Shown: positions 1-9,118 of the stretch, piece by piece
Numbering within the stretch: the stretch's first letter is position 1
How the letters are laid out: every line of letters starts with the position of its first letter
NCBI GenBank assembly: GCA_029268325.1
Contig: JAJUGC010000012.1
Location: 1-14,550 of the forward strand
Origin: Gammaproteobacteria bacterium
GTDB lineage: Bacteria; Pseudomonadota; Gammaproteobacteria; Pseudomonadales; Oleiphilaceae
Direction of reading: 5' to 3'
DNA: 14,550 nt
Made by a program: the position numbers and the translations under genes
The notes under the pieces: generated by a model
What the model was told of the DNA's origin: nothing
Databases searched by the model: none
What the model saw: only the letters and a program-made list of their open reading frames with translations

Positions 1-3000
1 GTTCGACCAGTACCAGGTTTATCGTGCCGACTGGCTGGCGGACTGGGGGGAGGGGGAGGATGTATTGCGGGATGCACGGGGACAGCCGCAGCCCTTAGAA
101 GATAAGATGCTGTGGCAGCCGGAATTATGGCGGCGCTTGCTGGCGGATGTGCCCCAAGAGGAGCAGGACAGTTCCCGGGCGGCGGTGCATCATAAGTTTA
201 TTCAGGCCCTGGCTTCCGGTGCCATGCCTTTGCGCACGCTGCCCCGTCGGATCGTGGTATTCGGCATTTCGTCCCTGCCCACCCAAATTCTAGAGGCTCT
301 GGAAGCGATCTCCCGACTCTCCCAGGTGCTGATCTGTGTCCATAACCCCTGCCGCTACTATTGGGCGGATATTATTGAAGAGCGCCAACTGCTCCGGTTT
401 GAGCACCACCGCCATGGGGTACGTTCGGATTTGGTCGGCTTGCCGGAAGAGCAGTTGCATAGTGCCGTGAATCCGTTGCTGGCAGCCTGGGGCAAACAGG
501 GGAGGGACTATATTGGGTTGCTCTACAGTTATGACCAGGCGAAGGAGAGCACGGACCAGATCGATGTCTTCCGGGACCGCCTGGATCCCCAGAGGCCCCG
601 GCTGCTGCACAGGGTGCAGCAGGGCATTCTAGACCTGGAGCCGCCGCCTTCGTCACCTGAGCAGCGCTTGCCCGTGGCCAAAACAGATGACTCGATCCGG
701 TTTAACCTGGCCTACAGCCGCCAACGGGAAGTGGAGATTCTGCAAGATCACCTGCTGGATCTGTTCAGCCGAGAAGAGAATGCCCTGCAACCCCGGGACA
801 TTATCGTGATGGTTCCGGATATCACTTCCTATGCTCCCCATATTGAAGCAGTATTCGGGCGGATCGAGCGGGATGACCCACGCCATATTCCCTTTACCAT
901 TGCAGACCGCCCGGAGCGGGGCCAAAGCCAGCTGTTGTTGGCGCTTGAGCGGCTCCTTTCCCTTCCGGAATCGCGCTTTACCACCAGTGATCTCATGGAT
1001 TTGCTGGACATTGGCGCGTTTCGAAACCGCTTCGGGATCCAGGTAGATGAGCTGCCGCTCCTGCAGCAGTGGATTCAAGCCAGCGGCATTCGTTGGGGGC
1101 TTCATGCTTCCCATCGGGCTGGTCTGGAACTGCCGGAGGCTTTAGAGCAAAACAGTTGGCAATTCGGTCTGCGACGCATGTTGTTGGGGTATGCCAATGG
1201 CTCCGTGGCCTGGCGGGATGTGGAGCCCTTTGCTGACCTGGGTGGGTTGGAGGCGGCCAGTGCCGGACGTTTGGCGCGGGTGTTGGAAGTCTTGAACCAT
1301 TATTGGCGCCAATTCTGTGAAGCCCGGACGCCTGTCGATTGGGTGGCTTTGCTGCGAGAGCTGGTGGCCGATTGTCTGGACCCGACAGATAGTGAAGAGC
1401 TAATCCTGCTGGACCGGTTTACCGACCTGTTGGACGAGTGGCTGGAGGCTTGCGTGCAGGCCAGGCTCCAGGAACCCCTGCCTCTTAACCTGGTAAGGGA
1501 TGCGTTGCTGGCCAACTTTGAAGAAGCGGGACTTTCCCAGCGCTTCTTGGCGGGAATGGTCAACTTTTGCACCTTGATGCCCATGCGTTCCATTCCCTTT
1601 AAGGTGGTGTGTTTGCTGGGAATGAATGATGGAGATTATCCCCGCCAGCGCCATCCCTTGGATTTTGACCTGATGGCGGAGAACTACCGCCCCGGGGACC
1701 GGACCCGCCGTGAGGATGACCGCTACCTTTTTCTGGAAGCTCTCTTGTCTGCCCGGGAGCAGCTCTATATCAGCTATGTTGCCCGCAGTGAGCGGGATAA
1801 CAGTGAACGTACGCCTTCAGTACTGGTCGCCCAGCTCTGTGACCACCTGGACAATGGCTGGCGCCTGGAGGGAGAGGCCGAGGATTCCCGCAAGTTGGTG
1901 TCTCACTTAAGTGTGCTTCATCCTCTACAGCCTTTCAGCCGGGCGTACTTCACTCCCGAGCGGGATTCACGCCTGTTTTCATTTTGCCGTGAATGGCGCC
2001 AGGTGCATGAAGAGGCAGCTGTTGAAGAGAGTGCCGAGCTTCCACTCTGGCAGCCAGACGAAGCCTTGACCCTGAGTGATCTCCAGGGATTCTTGCGTCG
2101 GCCGGCGGAACTCTTCTTCCGGGAGCGTCTTCATGTCTATTACCGGGAGACCGAGTCCAGTGTGGAGGAACATGAGCCGTTCCTGCTGAACTCCTTGCAA
2201 ATGCACAATTTGACCCAGGAGTTGGTGGAGCAGGCGCTGCAGGTGCCGCCAGATCAGCGGGACGCCATCTTGGCCAGTACTTTGAAGCGTTTTGAGCGGC
2301 GCGGCCTGTTGCCCTTGGGCGCCCAGGCGGAGCGGATGGGGCAGACCCTGCTGGATCCGGCCCAGAAATTGTTGGACAACTGGGACCAGGCTTGTCGGCT
2401 GTGGCCGAAGTCTGAAGACATTCATGAGGTACATTTGTCACTGCCAGTGGGCGACCTTTGTCTGCAGCTGGAAGACTGGCTGGACGACCTGTACCGGGCC
2501 CCCGGCGGCGAGTTGGTGCGTTTGGAACGTCGCCCCAGTCAGCTGTATCGGGGCAAGAAGGGGAACCGGGCGCTTTTGAAGCATCACTATTTTCCAGGAC
2601 TGTGGGTGCGACACCTGGCAGCCAATGCCATGGGGCTGGAGCTGGCGAGTGTCATGGTGGTCACAGACGGCTTGCACCGGCTGGCGCCTGTTCCCCGGGC
2701 CCAGGCCCAGGAGCATTTGGTGGCGATTGCCAAGGCCTGGCACGAAGGCTTGCAGACCTGTTTGCCCCTTGCGCTGAAGACCGCCATGGCGTGGCTCAGC
2801 GAGCCTGATTTGGAGACTGATCAACTTCCGGAAAAGATACGGGAGGTCTATGAGGGAGGCTTCAACAACGAGGGCGAGCTGGTGGAGAGCTACGCGCTCA
2901 CCCGTTGCTGGCCTTCCCTGGAAGCGCTTTGGAACGAGGACTTCAGGCGCCTGGCCAAACAGGTGTACGGCCCGCTCCATCAGGCTTTGGAGAATCTGGA

Positions 3001-3046
3001 GACCATTCCTGCAGATGGATCCCAGGCGGAGGTTGCCCACTCATGA
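1..3046 (+). CDS. recC: RecC subunit of exonuclease V (RecBCD), 5'-truncated by the window edge
   Basis: RecC is the non-catalytic subunit of RecBCD. It holds the DNA fork, splits the strands and scans the 3' strand for Chi. The reading frame is open from base 2, and its first residues (FDQYQVYRADWL) are typical internal RecC sequence, so the true start lies upstream and the TTG at 65 is not a start. About 1014 residues are visible; E. coli RecC has about 1120, so only the N-terminal portion is missing. A conserved family block occurs near nt 1575-1680 (PMRSIPFKVVCLLGMNDGDY, followed by PRQRHPLDFDLM). The C-terminal part resembles the inactive nuclease-like fold of RecC. The stop overlaps the recB start as ATGA, which indicates translational coupling. 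No ptrA gene lies between recC and recB, unlike E. coli. No frameshift is seen. Confidence 0.97.
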   Translation, partial: FDQYQVYRADWLADWGEGEDVLRDARGQPQPLEDKMLWQPELWRRLLADVPQEEQDSSRAAVHHKFIQALASGAMPLRTLPRRIVVFGISSLPTQILEALEAISRLSQVLICVHNPCRYYWADIIEERQLLRFEHHRHGVRSDLVGLPEEQLHSAVNPLLAAWGKQGRDYIGLLYSYDQAKESTDQIDVFRDRLDPQRPRLLHRVQQGILDLEPPPSSPEQRLPVAKTDDSIRFNLAYSRQREVEILQDHLLDLFSREENALQPRDIIVMVPDITSYAPHIEAVFGRIERDDPRHIPFTIADRPERGQSQLLLALERLLSLPESRFTTSDLMDLLDIGAFRNRFGIQVDELPLLQQWIQASGIRWGLHASHRAGLELPEALEQNSWQFGLRRMLLGYANGSVAWRDVEPFADLGGLEAASAGRLARVLEVLNHYWRQFCEARTPVDWVALLRELVADCLDPTDSEELILLDRFTDLLDEWLEACVQARLQEPLPLNLVRDALLANFEEAGLSQRFLAGMVNFCTLMPMRSIPFKVVCLLGMNDGDYPRQRHPLDFDLMAENYRPGDRTRREDDRYLFLEALLSAREQLYISYVARSERDNSERTPSVLVAQLCDHLDNGWRLEGEAEDSRKLVSHLSVLHPLQPFSRAYFTPERDSRLFSFCREWRQVHEEAAVEESAELPLWQPDEALTLSDLQGFLRRPAELFFRERLHVYYRETESSVEEHEPFLLNSLQMHNLTQELVEQALQVPPDQRDAILASTLKRFERRGLLPLGAQAERMGQTLLDPAQKLLDNWDQACRLWPKSEDIHEVHLSLPVGDLCLQLEDWLDDLYRAPGGELVRLERRPSQLYRGKKGNRALLKHHYFPGLWVRHLAANAMGLELASVMVVTDGLHRLAPVPRAQAQEHLVAIAKAWHEGLQTCLPLALKTAMAWLSEPDLETDQLPEKIREVYEGGFNNEGELVESYALTRCWPSLEALWNEDFRRLAKQVYGPLHQALENLETIPADGSQAEVAHS

Positions 3047-6000
3047 GCAAGATTCTCAATCCGTTAACTTTCCCCTTGCAGGGCACCCATTTGATTGAAG
3101 CCAGTGCCGGAACCGGGAAAACCTATACCATTGCCTCCCTTTACGTACGGCTGGTGCTGCAACATGGCGGGGAGGCCGCGTTTTCCCGTCCGCTGGCCCC
3201 ACAGAATATCCTGGTGGTGACCTTTACCAATGCTGCCACCGAAGAGTTGCGCGATCGTATCCGCCGGCGCCTGAGTGAGGCGGCCCTGGTGTTTCGCGCC
3301 TTACCCAATGGGCCCGACGATGCACTGCTGCTGGAGTTGAGGAACTCCTTTCCCGAAAGCCAATGGCCAGCCTTGGCGTGGCGTCTGGAGTTGGCCTCCA
3401 GCAGCATGGATGAGGCGGCAGTCCATACTATCCACGGCTGGGCACAACGCATGCTCAGCCAGCATGCCTTCGACAGCGGTTCCCGTTTCAATCTCCGTTT
3501 GGAAACCGATGACCGGGAGCTGTACCAGGAGGCGGCCCGGGATTATTGGCGCACCTTCGTATATCCCTTGGCAGGAGAGCAACTGGAGTCGGTATTGGCC
3601 TGTGCGGCTTGTCCTGACAGCTTGGCGGCCCGTATCCGTCAATGGCCCGGATCTGCAGCGGCCGAAGGGGGCCTGGAATTCCTTCAATCGGTCAGCCAAT
3701 GGTCGGAGCAGTACGCCCAAACTCAGCAGCAGGCCCGCCAGGTCTGGTTGGCCGAAGCGGCGGCGATTGACGCCTGGTTCGACCAAGCCCTGGAGAGCGG
3801 CTGGTTGCATGGGGGCAGTCATAAACCGGAAACCACCCGGGAGCTGCTCGCTGAATTGCACGCCTGGGCTAAAGGCGAGCAGGATTTTGTGGCTGACCGC
3901 CACGGAAAATTAGCTGCCGGGCGGCTCAAGCTGACCAAGAAGGGGCAGCCCCCCGAGTTGAATGCCCTGCAGATGCTGGATGCGCTGGTGGAATGCTCCC
4001 AGCAGGCGCCGGATATCCAGGCGGACTTGCTGAGCCATGCCAAAGCCTGGTGTGAAGGAAGGGTGGAGAAAGCCAAGCAGCGCCGCGCCGTCTTGTCGTT
4101 TGATGACCTGTTGCGCCGTTTGGATGAAGCACTGCGCGGGCCGAACGGGGAGGTGCTGGCGGAATCCATCCGGCAGACCTATCCGGTGGCGCTGATTGAC
4201 GAGTTCCAGGATACGGATCCGGTCCAGTACCGCATGTTTCGCACTATTTACCTGGGCAAGCCCGGTCTGGGACTCTTTATGATTGGCGACCCCAAACAGG
4301 CCATTTATGCCTTTCGCGGCGCCGATATCCATACCTACTTGCAGGCCCGGCGGGATACCGGCGGCGAGTTTTTCACCCTGGACACCAACTATCGCTCCAC
4401 CCAAGGCCTGGTGGCCGCGGCAAACCGCCTGTTTGAGCATGCGGACCGTCATGAGGAGGGGGCCTTTCTGTTCAGGAAAGACATTCCCTTTACTCCGGTA
4501 AATGCCAAGGGACGCGAGGAAAAGCTGGTGGTGGATGGACAGGTATTGCCTGCCATGACGCTTTGGTACGACACCAATCCTCGCAGCAAGGGGGCCTATC
4601 TGTCGGATATGGCCGAGGTGACGGCCAGCCAAATCCTGTCCCTGTTGCACTTGGCCCAGCAGCAGCGGGCGGGATTTCAGAAGTCCGGCTTGCTTCAGCC
4701 CTTGCAGGCCTCGGATATTGCGATTCTGGTCCGAGACCGAAATGAAGCCCAGGTCATTCGGGAGGCCTTGTCGGAGCGAGGTTTGCGCAGTGCCTATTTG
4801 AGTGACCGGGAGTCGGTTTATAACAGTGCCGAGGCGCGGGACATGCTCTTATGGCTGCGAGCTGTCAGCCAGCCGGAGTCGGAGGCGACACTGCGAGTGG
4901 CCCTGGCATCGCCAACCTTGCAGTTGCCCCTTACAGAACTGGATACGGCCAGCGATCATGGGGTCCGCTGGGAACAGCGGGTGGAGCAGTTCCTGCTTTA
5001 TCGTCGCCTGTGGCAGCGCAAAGGCATTCTGGTCATGCTGACCAGGCTGATGGATGACTTCCAACTGCCGGCGCGGCTATTGCAAATGGAAGAGGCAGGT
5101 GGGGAACGTAGCCTCACTAACCTGTTGCAATTGGGAGAGTTACTGCAGCAGGCCGCTATGGGGCTGGATGGGGAGCAGGCGTTGATCCGTTACCTCAGCG
5201 AGCGAATTGAGGAAGCCAAGGATAGCCGCAGTGACGATTATGTACAGCGCCTGGAAAGTGACGAGGCACTGATCAAGGTTGTCACCATCCATAAGTCCAA
5301 AGGGTTGGAGTATCCCCTGGTGTTCTTGCCCTTCATTGGTACCAGCCGCCCGGTGGATAGGACGGGCCGCCTGTTCTTCACCTATCACGATGACGAAGGG
5401 CGGCGCTGCTTTGACTATGAACTCACCGAGGAGGGCAAGGCCCGGGCGGACCGGGAGCGCCTGGCGGAGGATCTGCGCCTGCTCTATGTGGCCGTCACGC
5501 GGGCGCGCCATGCTTGTTGGCTGGCCCTGTCGCCTCTGGGCCGTCAAAACAAAAGCGGCTATTCCTGTCAGCTGATGTCGTCTGCAATCGGGCAGGTGCT
5601 GAACGGAGGCGGCAAGCTGGATCCGGAGACCTTTGAACAGTCTCTTGGGGCGCTGTGTGATGATAATGCCAACCTGCAACTCCAGACCTTACCGGAACCC
5701 ACCACTGATAAATATCAGGCAGCGGAAGAGCCCGAAGTGCTGGAGCCTGCCCGACAGGTGAAGTACCGGGCCGGGTCGCCCTGGTGGATTACCAGTTACA
5801 GTGGCGTGATTACCGGTGCCGGCATGCCCCCCGAAACATCAGAGGATTGGCAGGGCCTGCCCGCTTTGGAAGAGAGACCTGCGGAAATGGAGCTGGTCTT
5901 GGCTGAGGACACGGCCGCCCAGGCGGTTGCGGGAGAGTTATTGCAAGATGCTTCCCACGAGGCCCACCAGGAAAATGGCGATGGGGAGCGTAGTCTGCAT

Positions 6001-6741
6001 TTCTTTCCCAAAGGTGCTCGCGCTGGAATCTTTTTGCACGGCTTGCTGGAGTGGGCGACACGGCAAGGGTTCAGCCGTGTGCTGTCGGAGCCGGGCCCGC
6101 TGCAGGATCTGGTGCAACGCCGCTGTCGCTCACGGGGACTGGACGACTGGGCCGAGCCTTTGCTGAATTGGTTGGTGGGCTTCCTCGACACCCCCTTGCC
6201 CCTGCCAGACGGTACCAGCATGGCCCTTGGACAGTTGGACGAGGAGAAAGCCATTGCGGAATTGGAGTTTTGGTTTGCCGTAACCCAGGCAAAGAGCCAG
6301 CATCTGGATCGGCTGCTCCATGAACAGGTCGCGCCGGGTCAGCGGCGCCCCCAACTGCTCCCGCAAACCCTCAACGGGATGTTGAAGGGCTATATTGACC
6401 TGGTTTTTGAACATGAGGGGCGGTTTTACGTAGCGGACTACAAGTCCAATTGGCTAGGGCCGGATACGAGCGCCTATACACAGGTCGCCATGGAAGAGGC
6501 CATGCTCAAGCATCGCTACGATCTGCAGTTCGCCCTGTATAGCCTGGCTCTGCATCGCCTGTTGCGCGCGCGAATTCCCGATTACGACTATGATCAGCAT
6601 TTTGGCGGAGTGCTTTACCTTTTCCTGCGTGGGGTGGCCAGTGATGGAAGTGGAGTGTACAGGGTACGGCCGCCCCGGGCCTTTATTGAAACGCTGGATC
6701 GGCTCTTTGCCAACCGTTCTACCCAGGGAGGCCAGGCATGA
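3043..6741 (+). CDS. recB: RecB, 3'-5' helicase and nuclease subunit of RecBCD
   Basis: RecB is the SF1A helicase and the only nuclease of RecBCD, which processes double-strand breaks in the cytoplasm. The protein is 1232 aa from ATG 3043, chosen because it overlaps the recC stop, has GGAGG at 3028-3032, and begins MSKILNPLTFPLQGTHLIEA as expected for the family; the frame stays open upstream, but that part is recC in another frame. Visible motifs are Walker A ASAGTGKT (20-27), Ia TFTNAATEELR (60-70), II DEFQDTD (386-392), III GDPKQAIYAFRG (415-426), V TIHKSKGLEY (748-757) and VI LLYVAVTRAR (813-822). The C-terminal nuclease domain retains His999 (FLHGLLEW), Asp1119 (GYIDLVF) and Asp1132/Lys1134 (ADYKSN), which match E. 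coli H956, D1067, D1080 and K1082. It should therefore be an active nuclease. Length is slightly above E. coli RecB (1180). Confidence 0.98.
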   Translation: MSKILNPLTFPLQGTHLIEASAGTGKTYTIASLYVRLVLQHGGEAAFSRPLAPQNILVVTFTNAATEELRDRIRRRLSEAALVFRALPNGPDDALLLELRNSFPESQWPALAWRLELASSSMDEAAVHTIHGWAQRMLSQHAFDSGSRFNLRLETDDRELYQEAARDYWRTFVYPLAGEQLESVLACAACPDSLAARIRQWPGSAAAEGGLEFLQSVSQWSEQYAQTQQQARQVWLAEAAAIDAWFDQALESGWLHGGSHKPETTRELLAELHAWAKGEQDFVADRHGKLAAGRLKLTKKGQPPELNALQMLDALVECSQQAPDIQADLLSHAKAWCEGRVEKAKQRRAVLSFDDLLRRLDEALRGPNGEVLAESIRQTYPVALIDEFQDTDPVQYRMFRTIYLGKPGLGLFMIGDPKQAIYAFRGADIHTYLQARRDTGGEFFTLDTNYRSTQGLVAAANRLFEHADRHEEGAFLFRKDIPFTPVNAKGREEKLVVDGQVLPAMTLWYDTNPRSKGAYLSDMAEVTASQILSLLHLAQQQRAGFQKSGLLQPLQASDIAILVRDRNEAQVIREALSERGLRSAYLSDRESVYNSAEARDMLLWLRAVSQPESEATLRVALASPTLQLPLTELDTASDHGVRWEQRVEQFLLYRRLWQRKGILVMLTRLMDDFQLPARLLQMEEAGGERSLTNLLQLGELLQQAAMGLDGEQALIRYLSERIEEAKDSRSDDYVQRLESDEALIKVVTIHKSKGLEYPLVFLPFIGTSRPVDRTGRLFFTYHDDEGRRCFDYELTEEGKARADRERLAEDLRLLYVAVTRARHACWLALSPLGRQNKSGYSCQLMSSAIGQVLNGGGKLDPETFEQSLGALCDDNANLQLQTLPEPTTDKYQAAEEPEVLEPARQVKYRAGSPWWITSYSGVITGAGMPPETSEDWQGLPALEERPAEMELVLAEDTAAQAVAGELLQDASHEAHQENGDGERSLHFFPKGARAGIFLHGLLEWATRQGFSRVLSEPGPLQDLVQRRCRSRGLDDWAEPLLNWLVGFLDTPLPLPDGTSMALGQLDEEKAIAELEFWFAVTQAKSQHLDRLLHEQVAPGQRRPQLLPQTLNGMLKGYIDLVFEHEGRFYVADYKSNWLGPDTSAYTQVAMEEAMLKHRYDLQFALYSLALHRLLRARIPDYDYDQHFGGVLYLFLRGVASDGSGVYRVRPPRAFIETLDRLFANRSTQGGQA

Positions 6742-8780
6742 GTTTTGTGTTGACCCAGGAGTCGCTGAAGACTCTGTTGTTAGAGTGGGTGGAGCTGGGC
6801 TGGATCCGGGAGTTGGATCGCGCCTTCGCAAACTTCCTGCATGAACAGGTGCCCGATGCGGATCCCTTGACCTTGTTAACGGCTGCACTGGTCAGCCATC
6901 AACTGGGGCGTGGACACATTTGCCTGGCGTTGCAACAAGTAGTGCAAGCACCGGACGAGACTTTGGCAATTCCTCCCGAACAGAAAGGGCAAGCCATAGG
7001 GGCGGTGCTGCCTTCCCAGATTTTCCAGGAGGTGGAGTTGTCCGCCTGGCGGGATAGGCTGGCCCAGTCCCCCCTGGTGGAGCAGGGAGCTGGGGAGAGC
7101 CCGCTGGTACTTGCCGGCAACCGTCTCTATCTGCGCCGGTATTGGCAATACGAGCAGGAGGTGGCAGAGGGCATCCGTTCCCGTATCCAGATGCAGGTGG
7201 CACCACCTGAGGGATTGGGGGACAAGCTGGACCATTTGTTTGCGCCCCTGTGTAGCGAAAGGGAACGGGCCCGGCAGGAAATCAGCTGGCAAATGGTCGC
7301 GGCCGCTCTGGCGTCCCGGGCACTTTTTACGGTGATTTCAGGCGGTCCTGGAACTGGGAAAACCACCACGGTAGTGCGTCTTTTGGGCCTGTTGCAGGAG
7401 CTGGCCCTTAATGGGCCAGGGGGACGGCCGCTGCGTATCCGTCTGGCCGCCCCCACTGGTAAGGCCGCGGCCCGTCTGACGCAGTCCATCACCAGCGCCC
7501 TGGATCAATTGGATGAGGGGCTGCGCACCCATATTCCCGCACAGGTGTGCACACTCCACCGATTGCTGGGGCCGGTTCCCGGTACCCGCCAGTTCCGCCA
7601 CCACCGGGGCAATCCATTACACCTGGATCTGCTGGTGATTGACGAGGCGTCCATGGTGGATCTGGAAATGATGGCCTGCGTGCTGGCGGCATTGCCGCCC
7701 CGGGCGCGCCTTATTCTCTTGGGGGACAAGGATCAGCTGGCTTCCGTGGAGGCCGGCGCGGTTCTGGGCGAGCTGTGTCGTGGAGCTGAGACTCCCGGGT
7801 ATAGCGGCCAGTTGGTTCAGTGGCTGCAAGAACAGACCGGCTACGATCTGGGTGGCTGGCAAGGGCAGAGCGGGGCACTGGCCGATCATATTGCGCTACT
7901 GCGCAAGAGCCACCGATTTGACGCAGGTAGTGGTATTGGGCAACTGGCCCAGGCGGTCAATGCCGGGGATGTGGCTGCCATGGAGGAAGTCTGGTTGGCA
8001 GGCTTTACGGATATTGGGCGGCTGGTTTTGCCAGAAGAAACGGACCGGACTTGGCGGCGGCTGGTGTTGGAGGGGGATGCCGGTCAGTTTGGCGAAGGTT
8101 ACCTGGAACGCCAGGATAGGTATGGGAACAAGCTGTCAGCACCCCTGGGATACCGTCATTATCTGGAGTATATCCGGAGCCAGCGCCCGGATCAGGCTTG
8201 TCCGGAGCTCTGTAATACCTGGGCAAGTCAGGTACTGGAGGCTTTTGGGCAGTTCCAGATCCTCTCCCCGTTACGCCAAGGGGAGTGGGGGGTAGAAGGT
8301 ATCAACCGTCGGGTAGAGGCCATTCTTGAGAGTGCGGGGCTGATCGCGCCCCAAGGGCGAGCCTGGTACGAAGGGCGGCCCGTATTGGTGACCCGTAACG
8401 ACTATGGCCTGGGGCTGATGAATGGTGATATCGGCATCACTCTTTGCGACCCGATGGATGGGGGCAGGTTGCGGGTTTTCTTTGCCCAGGCCGACGGGAC
8501 TGTCAAGCGGGTGTCGCCAAGCCGATTAGCGGAGGTCGAAACGGTGTTTGCCATGACCGTCCATAAGTCCCAAGGCTCGGAGTTTACCCATACCGTTTTA
8601 TTGATGCCTGACAAGCTTGGCCCAGTGCTCACCCGGGAGCTGGTGTACACGGGAATTACCCGGGCGCGGGACTGGTTTACCTTGGCTGGCCCCCAATTAT
8701 CACTGGTCAGCCAGGCCATTCAGCGGCGAACCCTGCGGGCTTCCGGGCTGGGTAGCCTGCTGCACAACCCTCGGTCTTAA
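6738..8780 (+). CDS. recD: RecD, 5'-3' helicase subunit of RecBCD
   Basis: RecD is the fast SF1B helicase of RecBCD. It tracks the 5' strand and is needed for nuclease activity before Chi. The protein is 680 aa, longer than E. coli RecD (608). Motifs are Walker A GGPGTGKTT (202-210), Walker B VIDEASMVDL (about 300-309), motif III LLGDKDQLASVEAGAVL (from about 327), motif V MTVHKSQGSEF (606-616) and motif VI VYTGITRAR (636-644). The N-terminal 190 residues form the RecB-contacting region. ATG 6738 overlaps the recB stop (ATGA) and has GGGAGG at 6726-6731, so translation is coupled. The extra length relative to E. coli appears spread over the region between motifs III and V (roughly residues 345-500). 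No intrinsic terminator is evident after the stop, so the operon may run into the small gene that follows. Confidence 0.98.
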   Translation: MSFVLTQESLKTLLLEWVELGWIRELDRAFANFLHEQVPDADPLTLLTAALVSHQLGRGHICLALQQVVQAPDETLAIPPEQKGQAIGAVLPSQIFQEVELSAWRDRLAQSPLVEQGAGESPLVLAGNRLYLRRYWQYEQEVAEGIRSRIQMQVAPPEGLGDKLDHLFAPLCSERERARQEISWQMVAAALASRALFTVISGGPGTGKTTTVVRLLGLLQELALNGPGGRPLRIRLAAPTGKAAARLTQSITSALDQLDEGLRTHIPAQVCTLHRLLGPVPGTRQFRHHRGNPLHLDLLVIDEASMVDLEMMACVLAALPPRARLILLGDKDQLASVEAGAVLGELCRGAETPGYSGQLVQWLQEQTGYDLGGWQGQSGALADHIALLRKSHRFDAGSGIGQLAQAVNAGDVAAMEEVWLAGFTDIGRLVLPEETDRTWRRLVLEGDAGQFGEGYLERQDRYGNKLSAPLGYRHYLEYIRSQRPDQACPELCNTWASQVLEAFGQFQILSPLRQGEWGVEGINRRVEAILESAGLIAPQGRAWYEGRPVLVTRNDYGLGLMNGDIGITLCDPMDGGRLRVFFAQADGTVKRVSPSRLAEVETVFAMTVHKSQGSEFTHTVLLMPDKLGPVLTRELVYTGITRARDWFTLAGPQLSLVSQAIQRRTLRASGLGSLLHNPRS

Positions 8781-8849
8781 GCCCCAAGCCCAGGGAAGGT
8801 CTTTTGGGTTGCTCTTCATTACCATAGGAAAAGCACCGGAGCGAGGATT

Positions 8850-8888
8850 GGCCGAGGTGGGGGATCGCGGAGGTAGGCCGAGAGGGGG
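8850..8888 (+). repeat. Imperfect purine-rich direct repeat before the small membrane protein
   Basis: GGCCGAGGTGGGGG (8850-8863) recurs as GGCCGAGAGGGGG (8876-8888), 26 bp apart. A further GGAGGT lies between them at 8869-8874. The second copy supplies the ribosome binding site of the 44-aa gene. It may be a local duplication; no hairpin is formed. Confidence 0.4.
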
Positions 8889-8892
8889 TAGC

Positions 8893-9027
8893 ATGGTTAT
8901 GGAATTTGAGGCGGTATTTTTCTTTATGCTGGTGGTGAGCGGAATTGTGGGCTCCGCCTGTTATGGCCACTTTGTAGCCAATATGCAGGATTCCGAGAAG
9001 GTTCCGGTGAGGGTGCGTCGGCGCTGA
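8893..9027 (+). CDS. Small single-pass membrane protein, unknown function
   Basis: I do not recognise this 44-residue protein. From ATG 8893 it starts MVMEFEAVFFFMLVVSG. It has a short acidic N-terminus (Glu4, Glu6), one hydrophobic segment at about residues 7-24, then a polar tail containing Cys23, Tyr24 and His26, and a strongly basic C-terminus (VPVRVRRR). The charge pattern suggests N-out/C-in insertion by the positive-inside rule. A strong ribosome binding site, AGGGGG at 8883-8888, sits 4 nt upstream; a second in-frame ATG at 8899 is 10 nt away and is an equally possible start. It lies 112 bp after recD and 91 bp before the GTPase gene on the same strand. That it is a real gene is inferred from the ribosome site, the coherent hydrophobic segment and its fit in an otherwise empty gap. 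Confidence 0.55.
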   Translation: MVMEFEAVFFFMLVVSGIVGSACYGHFVANMQDSEKVPVRVRRR

Positions 9028-9076
9028 GCGAGGCACTGCTGTAAAGGTCTGTGATTCCGTTGCCCTGGCAAGGCTG

Positions 9077-9100
9077 GTATGGTTGGCAGTCCATCCATAC
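9077..9100 (+). other. Short inverted repeat upstream of the GTPase gene
   Basis: GTATGG (9077-9082) and CCATAC (9095-9100) are perfect inverted copies with a 12-nt loop. The arms extend to CTG and CAG with one bulged base. There is no T-tract, so it is unlikely to be an intrinsic terminator. It sits 19 bp before the GTG start and could be an operator or a leader hairpin. It does not resemble the AT-rich Zur box (GTTATATTATAAC type) found before some COG0523 genes. The function is unknown. Confidence 0.3.
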
Positions 9101-9118
9101 AGCTGAACGAGATCATTT

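Noticed and set aside
65..67. TTG as the start of recC
   Set aside because: The frame is open to the left edge and the upstream residues are recognisable RecC sequence, so the gene begins outside the window.
2905..3042. N-terminal extension of RecB from an upstream start
   Set aside because: The added 46 residues lie wholly in recC in another frame and do not look like RecB; ATG 3043 has the correct N-terminus and ribosome site.
8781..8815. Intrinsic terminator after recD
   Set aside because: Only short, poorly paired CCCAA/TTGGG arms are present, with no T-tract after them.
9060..9118. Zur-type operator before the COG0523 GTPase
   Set aside because: No AT-rich palindrome of the Zur type is present; only the GTATGG/CCATAC inverted repeat is seen.
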